A stretch of DNA of 64,000 nucleotides from Actinomadura sp. NBRC 104425 (GTDB taxonomy: Bacteria > Actinomycetota > Actinomycetes > Streptosporangiales > Streptosporangiaceae): NCBI RefSeq assembly GCF_030269545.1, contig NZ_BSTN01000012.1:1-64000 (forward strand), given 5' to 3'. Of the stretch, positions 17,094 through 24,788 are shown in pieces. Made by a program: the position numbers and the translations under genes. The notes beneath the pieces were generated by a model. That model was not told the origin of the DNA. It did no database searches and saw only the letters and a program-made list of their open reading frames with translations. The first letter of the stretch is position 1. The number at the start of each line of letters is the position of its first letter.

Positions 17094-18551
17094 ATGGCCG
17101 TGGCCCACAAGGCCCTGGGCGCGATGCTCCGCCGCAAACCGATCGAGCAGATCGAGGACGAGGCGGCAGCGACCGGCCTGCGGCGCACCCTCGGACTCTG
17201 GCAGCTCACCGCGATCGGCGTGGGCGGCATCATCGGCGCGGGCATCTTCTCGCTGGCCGGCGCCGTCGCCAACGAGACCGCCGGTCCCGGAGTCCTGATC
17301 TCATTTCTGATCGCGGGGGTGGCCAGCGCCGCCGCCGCGTTCTCCTACGCCGAGTTCGCCGGGCTGATCCCCCGCGCCGGATCGGCCTACACCTACGGGT
17401 ATGCGGTGCTCGGCGAGTTCGCGGGCTGGGCGATCGGCTGGGACCTGCTGCTGGAGTACACCGCGATCGTGGCGGTGGTGGCCATCGGCATCTCCGGCTA
17501 CTTCAACGACCTGCTCGGCTTCCTCGACATCGACCTGCCGCTGTGGATGATGGGCGCGCCCGGCACCGAACCCGAGGGCGTGGCGGGCGGCAGCTACAAG
17601 GTCAACCTGTTCGCGCTGCTGCTGTGCCTGCTCATCGCCTACGTGCTCAACCTGGGCATGAAGAGCGCCGCCCGGTTCGAGACCGCGCTGGTGTACCTGA
17701 AGGTCGGCATCGTGCTGCTGGTCATCGCGGTCGGCGCGTTCAAGATCAAGACGGGGAACTACTCGCCGTTCCTGCCGTTCGGGCTGGACGGCGCGTTCAC
17801 CGGGGCCGCCACGGTCTTCTTCGCCGTCTTCGGCTACGACGCGATGTCGACCGCCGCGGAGGAGTCGCACGACGCCCGGCGGCACATGCCCAAGGCGATC
17901 GTCTATTCGCTGGCGATCTCGATGGTGCTGTACGTGCTGGCCTGCCTGGTGCTCACCGGCATGGTCGACTACCGGCACATCGACCCCAACGCCGCGTTCT
18001 CCTCGGCGTTCGACGACGCGGGCCTGGAGACGGTCGGGTTCGTCATCGCGGTCGGCGCGATCCTCGGCATCCTGACCGTGCTGTTCACGTTCATGATGGG
18101 GGCGGCCCGGGTGTGGTACTCGATGAGCCGCGACGGGCTGCTGCCGGGCTGGTTCGCCCGCACCCACCCCACCCGCAAGGTGCCGACCCGCATCACCTGG
18201 ATCCTCGGCGCGGGCTCGGCGCTGATCGCCGGGTTCCTGCCCATCGGGGAGGCCGCGGAGCTGACCAACATCGGCATCCTGCTGGCGTTCATCGTGGTGT
18301 GCGTCGCGGTGGTCGTGCTGCGCTACCGGCGTCCCGAGCTGCCCCGGCAGTTCCGCACCCCGGGCATGCCGGTGGTGCCGATCGTCGGGGTGGTGTTCTC
18401 GCTGTGGCTGATCACGTTCCTCAAGCAGGAGACCTGGCTGCGGTTCGCCGTGTGGTTCGTGCTCGGCTGCGTGGTCTACTTCGCCTACGGCCGCCGCCAC
18501 TCGCTGCTGGCCCGCGGCGGCGCCCCGGCCGGAAAGACCGCGGGCGAGTAG
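17094..18551 (+). CDS. APC-superfamily amino acid permease
   Basis: A 485-residue transporter with about 12-13 transmembrane helices. The first helix motif GIGGIIGAGIF-like (GVGGIIGAGIFSLAG) is the amino-acid binding hallmark of APC permeases, and the pattern matches the cationic amino acid transporter/YfnA group. A strong GAAGGAGG ribosome site lies just upstream of the ATG. It is probably a monocistron: the next gene is convergent. Substrate is likely a basic or branched amino acid, which cannot be settled from sequence. Confidence 0.93.
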   Translation: MAVAHKALGAMLRRKPIEQIEDEAAATGLRRTLGLWQLTAIGVGGIIGAGIFSLAGAVANETAGPGVLISFLIAGVASAAAAFSYAEFAGLIPRAGSAYTYGYAVLGEFAGWAIGWDLLLEYTAIVAVVAIGISGYFNDLLGFLDIDLPLWMMGAPGTEPEGVAGGSYKVNLFALLLCLLIAYVLNLGMKSAARFETALVYLKVGIVLLVIAVGAFKIKTGNYSPFLPFGLDGAFTGAATVFFAVFGYDAMSTAAEESHDARRHMPKAIVYSLAISMVLYVLACLVLTGMVDYRHIDPNAAFSSAFDDAGLETVGFVIAVGAILGILTVLFTFMMGAARVWYSMSRDGLLPGWFARTHPTRKVPTRITWILGAGSALIAGFLPIGEAAELTNIGILLAFIVVCVAVVVLRYRRPELPRQFRTPGMPVVPIVGVVFSLWLITFLKQETWLRFAVWFVLGCVVYFAYGRRHSLLARGGAPAGKTAGE

Positions 18552-18570
18552 CCGCCGCTCCCCGGGGCGG

Positions 18571-18987
18571 TCAGGCGACGACGAGCCGGTCCATCTCGGC
18601 GCGGACCGCCTCGGGGATCTCCACCGGACGGCGCGCGTCCCGGTCCACGAACACGTGCACGAAGTGCCCCTCGGCGACCAGCGTGCCGTCCGACCGGTAC
18701 ATGCCGATCTCCCAGCGCACGCTCGACCGGCCGAGCTTGCCGATGCGGGCGCCCACGCTGATGGTGTCGGGGAAGGACACCTCGGCCTTGTAGACGCAGT
18801 GCGACTCCACGCACAGCGCGATCGCCGGGCTGGTCGCGGGGTCGAAACCGGCCGCCTTGATCATCCACTCGTTGATGACGGTGTCCATCAGCGCGTAGTG
18901 GACGACGTTGTTGACGTGCCCGTAGACGTCGTTGTCCTTCCACCGCGTGGGGACGGTCTCCCAGTGCGCGTACTCATCCCGGTTCAC
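18571..18987 (-). CDS. acyl-CoA thioesterase (hot-dog fold, 4HBT)
   Basis: A 138-residue YbgC/FadM-type thioesterase. The hallmark DNDVYGHVNN near residue 18 holds the catalytic Asp and the turn into the long helix; VSFPDTISVGARIGKLGRSSVRWEI follows as the beta-sheet core. It hydrolyses acyl-CoA thioesters in the cytoplasm. The ATG at 18987 is the only start that keeps the active-site motif at the usual position. It stands alone between a convergent permease and a small-protein region. Confidence 0.9.
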   Translation of the reverse strand: MNRDEYAHWETVPTRWKDNDVYGHVNNVVHYALMDTVINEWMIKAAGFDPATSPAIALCVESHCVYKAEVSFPDTISVGARIGKLGRSSVRWEIGMYRSDGTLVAEGHFVHVFVDRDARRPVEIPEAVRAEMDRLVVA

Positions 18988-19168
18988 GGCGGCAAGTGTA
19001 GGAGCGGCCTTAGCACCCCCCTGTGACGGGTGCGGGCCTCGTACGGCGGGTGCGGCACAGACCGCGTTCCCGTCCGGCAGGGTGCGTGATGCCGGGATAG
19101 TCGTGGCCGAAGGACTGGTTTTCCTCAGCGCAGCCCCGTACGGCGGGGTGCGGACGCGGTACGGGTGT

Positions 19169-19321
19169 TCAGTGGCGGTGGCCGCCGCGGAGGCGGGCCA
19201 TCAGCCGGCGCACCTTCGCCTGGATGCGGGAATCGCGGGCGTAGCGCTCGGCCTTGGCGCGCAGCCGTCGCCCCTGCGGGCCACTGGCATACCGCTTGAT
19301 CCGGTCGATGAGCGTGGGCAT
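19169..19321 (-). CDS. small basic protein, paralogue A
   Basis: A 50-residue, Arg/Lys-rich protein: MPTLIDRIKRYASGPQGRRL at the start and HRH at the end. The ATG at 19321 is preceded by GAGGAGGAGAC, a strong ribosome site, so translation is likely although the gene is short. It shares the pattern DRxKxxAxxPQGRxxRxKAExxARDxxxQ with the gene immediately upstream on the same strand (19425-19571). It is helical and positively charged, so nucleic-acid or membrane-surface binding is conceivable; no function is known to me. Confidence 0.7.
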   Translation of the reverse strand: MPTLIDRIKRYASGPQGRRLRAKAERYARDSRIQAKVRRLMARLRGGHRH

Positions 19322-19424
19322 GTCTCCTCCTCGGGCCGGGAGGTCGCCGACCGGTCGCCGTCGAGGCGGGCGGTCACGGCGGGTGCCGCCCGAACCATCC
19401 GGGGTCTGCCCGCCGTATCCCCGG

Positions 19425-19571
19425 TCAATGCTTCTTGTTCACCTTCTTGAGCAGCCCGCGTACCTTCTCCTGGGTCTTGGGGTCGCGGGCCAGTTGTTCG
19501 GCCTTCTCTCGGGCCTTGCGGCCCTGCGGGCTGTTGGCGAGTTTTTTGAGCCGGTCGCTGAGCGAAGCCAC
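19425..19571 (-). CDS. small basic protein, paralogue B
   Basis: A 48-residue Lys-rich helical protein starting from GTG 19571 with AGGAGG 6 bp upstream: ASLSDRLKKLANSPQGRKAR, ending KKVNKKH. It is clearly homologous to the protein at 19169-19321: the SPQGR core, KAE and ARD positions and length are shared, so this is a tandem duplication. The upstream region carries two hairpins (19685-19743). Unrecognised family. Confidence 0.7.
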   Translation of the reverse strand: MASLSDRLKKLANSPQGRKAREKAEQLARDPKTQEKVRGLLKKVNKKH

Positions 19572-19684
19572 GGTTTCCTCCTGCCGCCCGGCGGGCGCCT
19601 CACCCCGTCCAACGGTTCGCAGACGCGGATGGTTCCGCTACGGAGGGCGAGGACAACCTGGGGGCTCGTCCGGGCGACCGGCGG

Positions 19685-19743
19685 CGCGGGCAGGTGCCTG
19701 CCCGCGCTCGCGCGACGCCCCCGCCGGGGCGGGCGGGGGCGTT
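19685..19743. terminator. two adjacent perfect hairpins
   Basis: The first has 11-bp arms 19685-19695 and 19698-19708 around a 2-nt loop. The second has 11-bp arms 19716-19726 and 19733-19743. They lie in a 308-bp gap (19572-19879) between divergent genes, in the 5' region of the small basic genes on the minus strand. They could insulate the two divergent units or act as an attenuator. Confidence 0.45.
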
Positions 19744-19879
19744 ACCAGCACGGGGCACTCACCCTACATGTTGATGTGGAACAACGCACTGGCACCAGAT
19801 GTTGGGCATTTCGCGGGGATTGCCGCTCACCAGGGGTCTCTTGGAGATGCCGGTGCGGGGATGGGACGATAACCTCGCA

Positions 19880-20479
19880 ATGACCGCGCATCCGCCGAGC
19901 CCGTTCTTCCGCGTCTCGCGCGCGGTGGTGTTCGCCACCGTGTGCGTGTCGCTGTCGACGCTCGGGCACACGGCGACGTCACAGCTGGTGATCCCCCTGT
20001 GGGCGGTGCTCACCGGCTTCGGCGGCGTACTCGCGGTGACACTGGCGCTGGCCGGACACGAACGCTCCCTGGCCACCATCCTCGGCGGACTGCTGGGCGG
20101 GCAGTTCGCGCTGCACAGCCTGTACGTGGACGCCACGTCGCCCATGCAGCACCACCCGGCCGTGATGCCGCAGGACACCGCGCACGGGTCGGGCGCGGGC
20201 ATGACGCTCGCGCACGTGCTCGCCGCCGTCGTGTCGGCCTGGTGGCTGCGGCGCGGCGAACGCGCGGCGTGGTCCCTGGCCCGGCGGCTGCGGGCCGCGG
20301 CCGACCGGCCGGTTCGGCTGCTGCTGGCGCTGCTGCATGTCGAGGCCGCCGCACCGCCCGTCCGGACGCGTCCGGCCCCGGTGGACGACGAGACGCCGCC
20401 GACCGACCGGGTGCTGCGGTTCCCCGTGGTGCGCCGGGGGCCTCCTCTCCGTTCGAGGGCGCTCGCCGCCGCCGGCTGA
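19880..20479 (+). CDS. integral membrane protein of the YcnI/CopC locus
   Basis: A 199-residue protein with about four hydrophobic segments in its first 130 residues and a Pro-rich cytoplasmic tail. A His/Met-rich loop, YVDATSPMQHHPAVMPQD, suggests a metal contact. Its position just upstream of YcnI and CopC genes supports a link to copper handling at the membrane. The ATG at 19880 was chosen over 19799 because the longer version adds a non-hydrophobic, atypical leader. No named family recognised. Confidence 0.7.
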   Translation: MTAHPPSPFFRVSRAVVFATVCVSLSTLGHTATSQLVIPLWAVLTGFGGVLAVTLALAGHERSLATILGGLLGGQFALHSLYVDATSPMQHHPAVMPQDTAHGSGAGMTLAHVLAAVVSAWWLRRGERAAWSLARRLRAAADRPVRLLLALLHVEAAAPPVRTRPAPVDDETPPTDRVLRFPVVRRGPPLRSRALAAAG

Positions 20480-20586
20480 CCGCCGGGGCCGAGCCGGGCG
20501 CCGTACGAGCCGTTTCACACCGGGCGCCGCCTGTCCGCATGGCATCCCCGGTGCGTTCCCGTACGTCTCGAACGGAGTTCTTTGCG

Positions 20587-21303
20587 ATGTCCCTTCCGAC
20601 GTCCGTACGTACTTTCCGGCATGCCCGCCGGGCCGCCGTGGTGAGCGGGCTGGCCGCCGTCTCGGTCGCCGCCCTGGCCACCGCCGCGTCCGCGCATGTC
20701 ACCGCCAACCCCCGGTCGGCCGAGCAGGGGTCGTACACCAAGGTGTCGTTCCGCGTGCCGAACGAGCGCGACAACGCCTCGACCACCGAACTGCGCGTCG
20801 AACTGCCCACCGACCACCCGATCACGAGCGTGTCCGTCCGGCCCACCCCCGGATGGAAGGTCACCGTCGAGAAGACCAAGCTGAGCACGCCGGTGAAGAT
20901 CGAGGGCGGTGAGCTGTCGGAGGTGGTCTCTCGGATCACCTGGACCGGCGGCAAGATCGATCCCGGCCAGTTCGAGGAGTTCGACGTCTCGCTGGGGCCG
21001 CTGCCCACCGGCGTCGACCGGGTGCTGTTCAAGGCCGAGCAGAAGTACTCCAACGGCGAGGTCGTCAAGTGGGACCAGGACCCGGGCACCGGCGCCGAGG
21101 AGCCGGAGCACCCGGCCCCCGAACTTAAGCTGACCCCGAAGGCAACCGCCACGCAGGCCGCCGGCGCGGTCACCGCCAAGGCCGACGACGGGTCGGCGTC
21201 CGATGGAACGGCGCGGCTGCTCGGCGGCCTGGGGCTGGCCGCAGGTCTGATCGGGGCCGGTGTCGGCGGGTTCGGCCTGGCCCGAGGAAGGAGCCGGTCA
21301 TGA
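20587..21303 (+). CDS. ycnI: YcnI-family (DUF1775) copper-binding secreted protein
   Basis: A 238-residue exported protein. The signal peptide ends at ...ASA, giving a mature N-terminus HVTANPRSAEQ; this first His is the copper ligand described for YcnI. The beta-sandwich YcnI domain covers about residues 37-165, followed by an acidic linker and a C-terminal membrane helix (LLGGLGLAAGLIGAGVGGFGLA), so it is surface-anchored. The ATG at 20587 starts the signal peptide; the longer frame upstream overlaps the previous gene. Coupled to copC by an ATGA overlap. Confidence 0.92.
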   Translation: MSLPTSVRTFRHARRAAVVSGLAAVSVAALATAASAHVTANPRSAEQGSYTKVSFRVPNERDNASTTELRVELPTDHPITSVSVRPTPGWKVTVEKTKLSTPVKIEGGELSEVVSRITWTGGKIDPGQFEEFDVSLGPLPTGVDRVLFKAEQKYSNGEVVKWDQDPGTGAEEPEHPAPELKLTPKATATQAAGAVTAKADDGSASDGTARLLGGLGLAAGLIGAGVGGFGLARGRSRS

Positions 21304-21860
21304 GGGGGCTGCGGGTCCTGCTGGCGGGATTGATCGCGCTGTTCGCCGTCGGGGTGGCGGCGCCGCCGGCGTTCGCGCACGACGCGCTGAAGGAGGCCGA
21401 GCCGGCGTCCGGCGCCACGGTCGAGCCGCCGTCGGAGATCGTCCTGACCTACACCAACACCGTGCGGCTGCCGCAGGTGGTGGTGACGGACGCCAAGGGC
21501 ACGGCGGTGCAGTCGGGGGCGCCGGAGGCGTCCGACAACAAGGTCACCCAGGCGCTGAACGGGACGCTGCCCGACGGCGAGTACACCGTGGCGTGGCGGG
21601 TGGTCTCCAGCGACGGCCACCCGATCAAGGGCACCTACAAGTTCACGGTCAAGGGCTCGCCGGCCGGGTCCGCTTCGCCCGCCGGGTCCGCCGCGCCCGC
21701 CTCGTCGGCCCCCGCTCCGGCGGCCCCGTCGACGCAGGGCGCGAGCAGCCAGTCCGAGGAGGGCGGGTCCTCTGGCTGGCTGTGGATCGGCCTGGCCGCG
21801 GTGGTCGTCGCCGCCGTGGCGGGCGGCGTGGCCTGGGCCCGCCGTCCCCGCGAGGACTGA
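21300..21860 (+). CDS. CopC-domain copper-binding protein
   Basis: A 186-residue exported protein. The signal peptide ends AFA, and the mature protein begins HDALKEAEPASGATV, with His1 a CopC copper ligand; a second His occurs in SSDGHPIKGTYKF. The CopC beta-barrel (to ~residue 118) is followed by a Ser/Ala/Pro linker and a C-terminal membrane helix. Its start overlaps the ycnI stop, and a terminator lies 12 bp after its stop, so it closes the operon. Likely periplasmic-side copper delivery; no fused CopD is present. Confidence 0.92.
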   Translation: MRGLRVLLAGLIALFAVGVAAPPAFAHDALKEAEPASGATVEPPSEIVLTYTNTVRLPQVVVTDAKGTAVQSGAPEASDNKVTQALNGTLPDGEYTVAWRVVSSDGHPIKGTYKFTVKGSPAGSASPAGSAAPASSAPAPAAPSTQGASSQSEEGGSSGWLWIGLAAVVVAAVAGGVAWARRPRED

Positions 21861-21872
21861 CGCGCCGACGCA

Positions 21873-21908
21873 GACGCCCGCCCCACCACCCCAGGTGGGG
21901 CGGGCGTC
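21873..21908 (+). terminator. terminator of the YcnI-CopC operon
   Basis: A perfect 14-bp stem, 21873-21886 with 21895-21908, closing an 8-nt loop, 12 bp after the CopC-gene stop. GC-rich with no strong U-tract, as is common in actinomycetes. Confidence 0.75.
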
Positions 21909-22135
21909 GCCCGTTCTGTCGGCCCTCAAAAAGCACCGCCCGAGGGGCCGCACAGTCGCGGCGGCCAGGGCGGCTATGCGCTCGTAGAGATCCTGCGGGC
22001 CCGGCGTCGCGCACCTCACCGCCCGTCCGCAGCACGCCGCACGCCCCCGGCGCCCACACCGTCGGCCGAGCCGAGCCCGGCCGGTGCGGCCGACGGGATA
22101 AAGTGCACGCACTGGAGCGGCGGAAGTTGACGGTG

Positions 22136-22585
22136 ATGCTGTTTTCGATTCCTGAGTCCGGATGGTGGGTGATCGTGGTCGGGGTGACGGTGTTCTTCAT
22201 GGTCACCATGGGGCGGCTGGCCTCCGGCCTCGACCTTCCGGAGGAACTGCGCGGCAAGGTGGAAGAGCAGACCAGGCAGGCGCGGTGGGGGCTCTACATC
22301 CTCACGCCGCTGTTCTCGGCCGTCGTCCTGCTGGTGAACCTGCTGCGGCCCGAACCGGCACCGCAGATCCTGTTCCTGTACAGCGTCGTCTTCGCCGCCT
22401 TCCCGTTCGCCCTCTATCCCGTCCGCGGCCGGATCGTCCGGCACTACGTGGCCCAGCAGCGCAACCCCGACACCGAGATCAAGCCCGACCGGCTGACGAT
22501 GATCTGGATCGGCGGTTTCCTGTGCACGGTGATCCTGGTGGCCGTGATCGCGCTGATGGCGGCGACGTACGGCAAGCAGGTCTAG
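22136..22585 (+). CDS. four-helix membrane protein, unknown
   Basis: A 149-residue protein with four predicted transmembrane segments (about residues 8-26, 54-71, 78-96, 122-143) and a charged loop, RNPDTEIKPDR, before the last. No family recognised. Candidate starts are ATG 22136 and GTG 22133; a GGAAG ribosome site at 22122-22126 fits either. Its stop shares the CTAG tetranucleotide with the stop of the convergent MFS gene. Confidence 0.7.
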   Translation: MLFSIPESGWWVIVVGVTVFFMVTMGRLASGLDLPEELRGKVEEQTRQARWGLYILTPLFSAVVLLVNLLRPEPAPQILFLYSVVFAAFPFALYPVRGRIVRHYVAQQRNPDTEIKPDRLTMIWIGGFLCTVILVAVIALMAATYGKQV

Positions 22586-23976
22586 CACCGCTTCGGGGAG
22601 ACGGGCGGGCGCCGGACGCGGCGGTCCGCCGGGGCCGCGGCGGGCGATGAGGAGCGGCCGGTGCGCCAGTGGACGAGGAGCGCCACGACGCTCGCCGCGG
22701 CGGCCAGGGCCATGCCCCCGCGCATGCCCGACAGGGCGTAGCCGGACAGTGCCCAGGCGGTGGTGGCCAGGGCGGGCCCCAGGGAGAAGCCGAGCTGCCG
22801 GGCCAGGCTCTGCGCGGCCCCGGCCGTGCCGTGCGCCTCGCCGGGTGCGTTCAGCATCAGCATCGCGAAGTTGGGGCCGGTGGACAGGCCGGTACCCGCC
22901 CCGGTGACGGCCAGGCGCCAGCTCAGGTCGGCGGGGCTCCAGGCGGGGTCGAGCGGGATCATCAGCGCGGCACCCAGGCCGCCGACCAGCACGCCCAGCC
23001 CGACGGTGCGGGACGCGCTCCAGCGGTCGGCGAGCAGGCCGCCGAGCGGCCCCGCCAGCATCATGCCCGCGGGGAAGGCCAGGATCGCGGTGCCCGCGGC
23101 GGCGGCCGACAGGCCGAGTTCGCGTTGCAGGTAGAACGGGGCGAGGAACTCCACCAGCGCGACGGCGACCGCGTTGAGCAGCACGAGCAGCAGCGGGCCG
23201 GTGACGCCCGGCGTGCGGACGAGGGCGCGCGCCGGACGGCTCGCGTCCATGCGCGTCCACAGCAGCAGGGGCGGCGCGGCGGCGAGGGACAGGGCGAGCC
23301 AGCCGGGGCCGCGGCCCGCCGCGAGGGAGAAGCCGAGCAGGAGCGAGCCCGTGGCCACCGCCAGCACGGCGCACTCGGCGAGCAGGTCGCGGGTGGGAGG
23401 CCGCAGGGGGCCGGCGGGGGCCAGCTGGGCGAGCGCCACCGCGACGACGAGGACGCCCAGGGGTCCGTTGACGTAGAAGATCCCGGGCCAGCCCCACGCC
23501 TGGACGATCAGGCCGCCAAGCGCGGGGCCGCTGACGGCGCCGAGCGGGCCGAGCGTCATCACCAGCGACGTCGCCCGCGCCACCCGCCCGGACCGGACGG
23601 CCCGCGTGGTGATCAGGGGGATGAGGGCGAACAGGGTCCCGGCGAACGCGCCCTGCACGACGCGGGCCGCGACCAGCCAGGCGAGCCCGGGCGCCGCCCC
23701 GGCGGCGAGGCCGGCGAGGGTGAAGCCGCCGACCAGCGCGACCAGGGCGGGCCGCGCGCCGACCCGGTCGAGCCAGCGGCCTGCGGGCAGCGTGACGGCG
23801 ACCAGCGGCAGCAGGTAGCCGAGGACGACCCATTGGGTGGCGGCCGTGCGGACGCCGAAGTCGCGCTCCATTGCGGGCAGCGCCACCGCGACAGCGCTGG
23901 TGTCCAGGGTCGCCATGAACACCACCAGGCCCATCGCGGCGACCAGCGGCCAGCGGTCGCGGGCGGGTTGCGGCAC
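22582..23976 (-). CDS. MFS drug-efflux-type transporter
   Basis: A 464-residue major facilitator protein. The first helix (LVVFMATLDTSAVAVALPAM) and the motif A-like loop GRWLDRVGARPALV are typical of the DHA2 drug/H+ antiporters. Start GTG 23976 is preferred because GGAGG lies 5-6 bp upstream; the frame stays open far beyond it. Divergent from a TetR regulator with a perfect operator between them, so it is probably repressed by that TetR and induced by a toxic ligand. Confidence 0.9.
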   Translation of the reverse strand: MPQPARDRWPLVAAMGLVVFMATLDTSAVAVALPAMERDFGVRTAATQWVVLGYLLPLVAVTLPAGRWLDRVGARPALVALVGGFTLAGLAAGAAPGLAWLVAARVVQGAFAGTLFALIPLITTRAVRSGRVARATSLVMTLGPLGAVSGPALGGLIVQAWGWPGIFYVNGPLGVLVVAVALAQLAPAGPLRPPTRDLLAECAVLAVATGSLLLGFSLAAGRGPGWLALSLAAAPPLLLWTRMDASRPARALVRTPGVTGPLLLVLLNAVAVALVEFLAPFYLQRELGLSAAAAGTAILAFPAGMMLAGPLGGLLADRWSASRTVGLGVLVGGLGAALMIPLDPAWSPADLSWRLAVTGAGTGLSTGPNFAMLMLNAPGEAHGTAGAAQSLARQLGFSLGPALATTAWALSGYALSGMRGGMALAAAASVVALLVHWRTGRSSSPAAAPADRRVRRPPVSPKRC

Positions 23977-23992
23977 CTCGTCCTCCCCAGAA

Positions 23993-24030
23993 CTGCACAT
24001 CATGTGCAGAAAAAGTACACATATCGTGTA
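23993..24030. promoter_or_regulatory. TetR operators between MFS and tetR genes
   Basis: CTGCACAT-C-ATGTGCAG at 23993-24009 is a perfect dyad with 8-bp arms. A second, TACAC-N5-GTGTA, occupies 24016-24030. Both lie in the 84-bp gap between the divergent starts, where a TetR dimer pair would block both promoters. Confidence 0.7.
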
Positions 24031-24060
24031 GTTCCAGCAAGAGCGGGCAGACCTGGGAGC

Positions 24061-24681
24061 ATGTCCGCCATGGCTCGGGAGATCGACGCACCCCGGAACG
24101 CGCGCAGCCGCCGGTCCCGGGCTGCCCTGCTGCGCGCCGCGCGCGAGCTGATCGAGGATCAGGGCGTCGAGGCGGTCACCATGGCGGCGGTCGCGGAACG
24201 CGCGGGCGTCACCCGCCGCGCCGTCTACCTGCACTTCCGCTCGCGCGGCGAACTGATCACCGAGCTGTTCGGGCACATCAACGAGACCGAGGACCTGACC
24301 GGCCGGTTCGCCGTGATCGGCGACGCGCCCGACGCCGTCACCGCGCTGGACCGGTTCGCGCGGGCGCACGCCGAGTTCATGGCGCGCGTGCTGCCGGTCG
24401 CGCGGGCCATCGAGCGCGTCGCGCACACCGACCCCGACGCCGCCCGGCACTGGGAGACGGCGATGTTCTGGCGCTACGAGACCAACAAGGCCCTCATGCG
24501 GCGCCTGCACGACGAGGGCGTCCTGGCGCCCGGATGGACGGTCGACACCGCCACCGACATGCTGCTGGCCCTCATCTCCAACGGGGTCACCCACACGCTG
24601 CTGGACGAACGCGGCTGGAGCACCGAGCAGGTCGGCGAGCACATGGCCCGCGTCCTGCGCTCGACGTTCGTCGCGCGCTGA
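24061..24681 (+). CDS. TetR-family transcriptional regulator
   Basis: A 206-residue repressor. The N-terminal HTH covers about residues 20-60 (ALLRAARELIEDQGVEAVTMAAVAERAGVTRRAVYLHFRSRGEL), the canonical TetR domain; the rest is a helical ligand-binding domain. ATG 24061 or 24070 could start it. Divergent from the MFS exporter and flanked by the operators at 23993-24030; expected to repress the exporter and itself. Confidence 0.93.
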   Translation: MSAMAREIDAPRNARSRRSRAALLRAARELIEDQGVEAVTMAAVAERAGVTRRAVYLHFRSRGELITELFGHINETEDLTGRFAVIGDAPDAVTALDRFARAHAEFMARVLPVARAIERVAHTDPDAARHWETAMFWRYETNKALMRRLHDEGVLAPGWTVDTATDMLLALISNGVTHTLLDERGWSTEQVGEHMARVLRSTFVAR

Positions 24682-24788
24682 CGACCGCCCGCAGCGACTA
24701 CCCCCGTTCGGGGGTGGCGCGCATCACAGTCATGCCCAACCATCCTCCTAACCAGGGGGTGACGGCCCGGGTACCGAGGAGGATGTGT

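Noticed and set aside
22582..24642. Minus-strand frame extending the MFS gene by over 200 codons
   Set aside because: The extension is antisense to the TetR gene; GTG 23976 with GGAGG is a good start.
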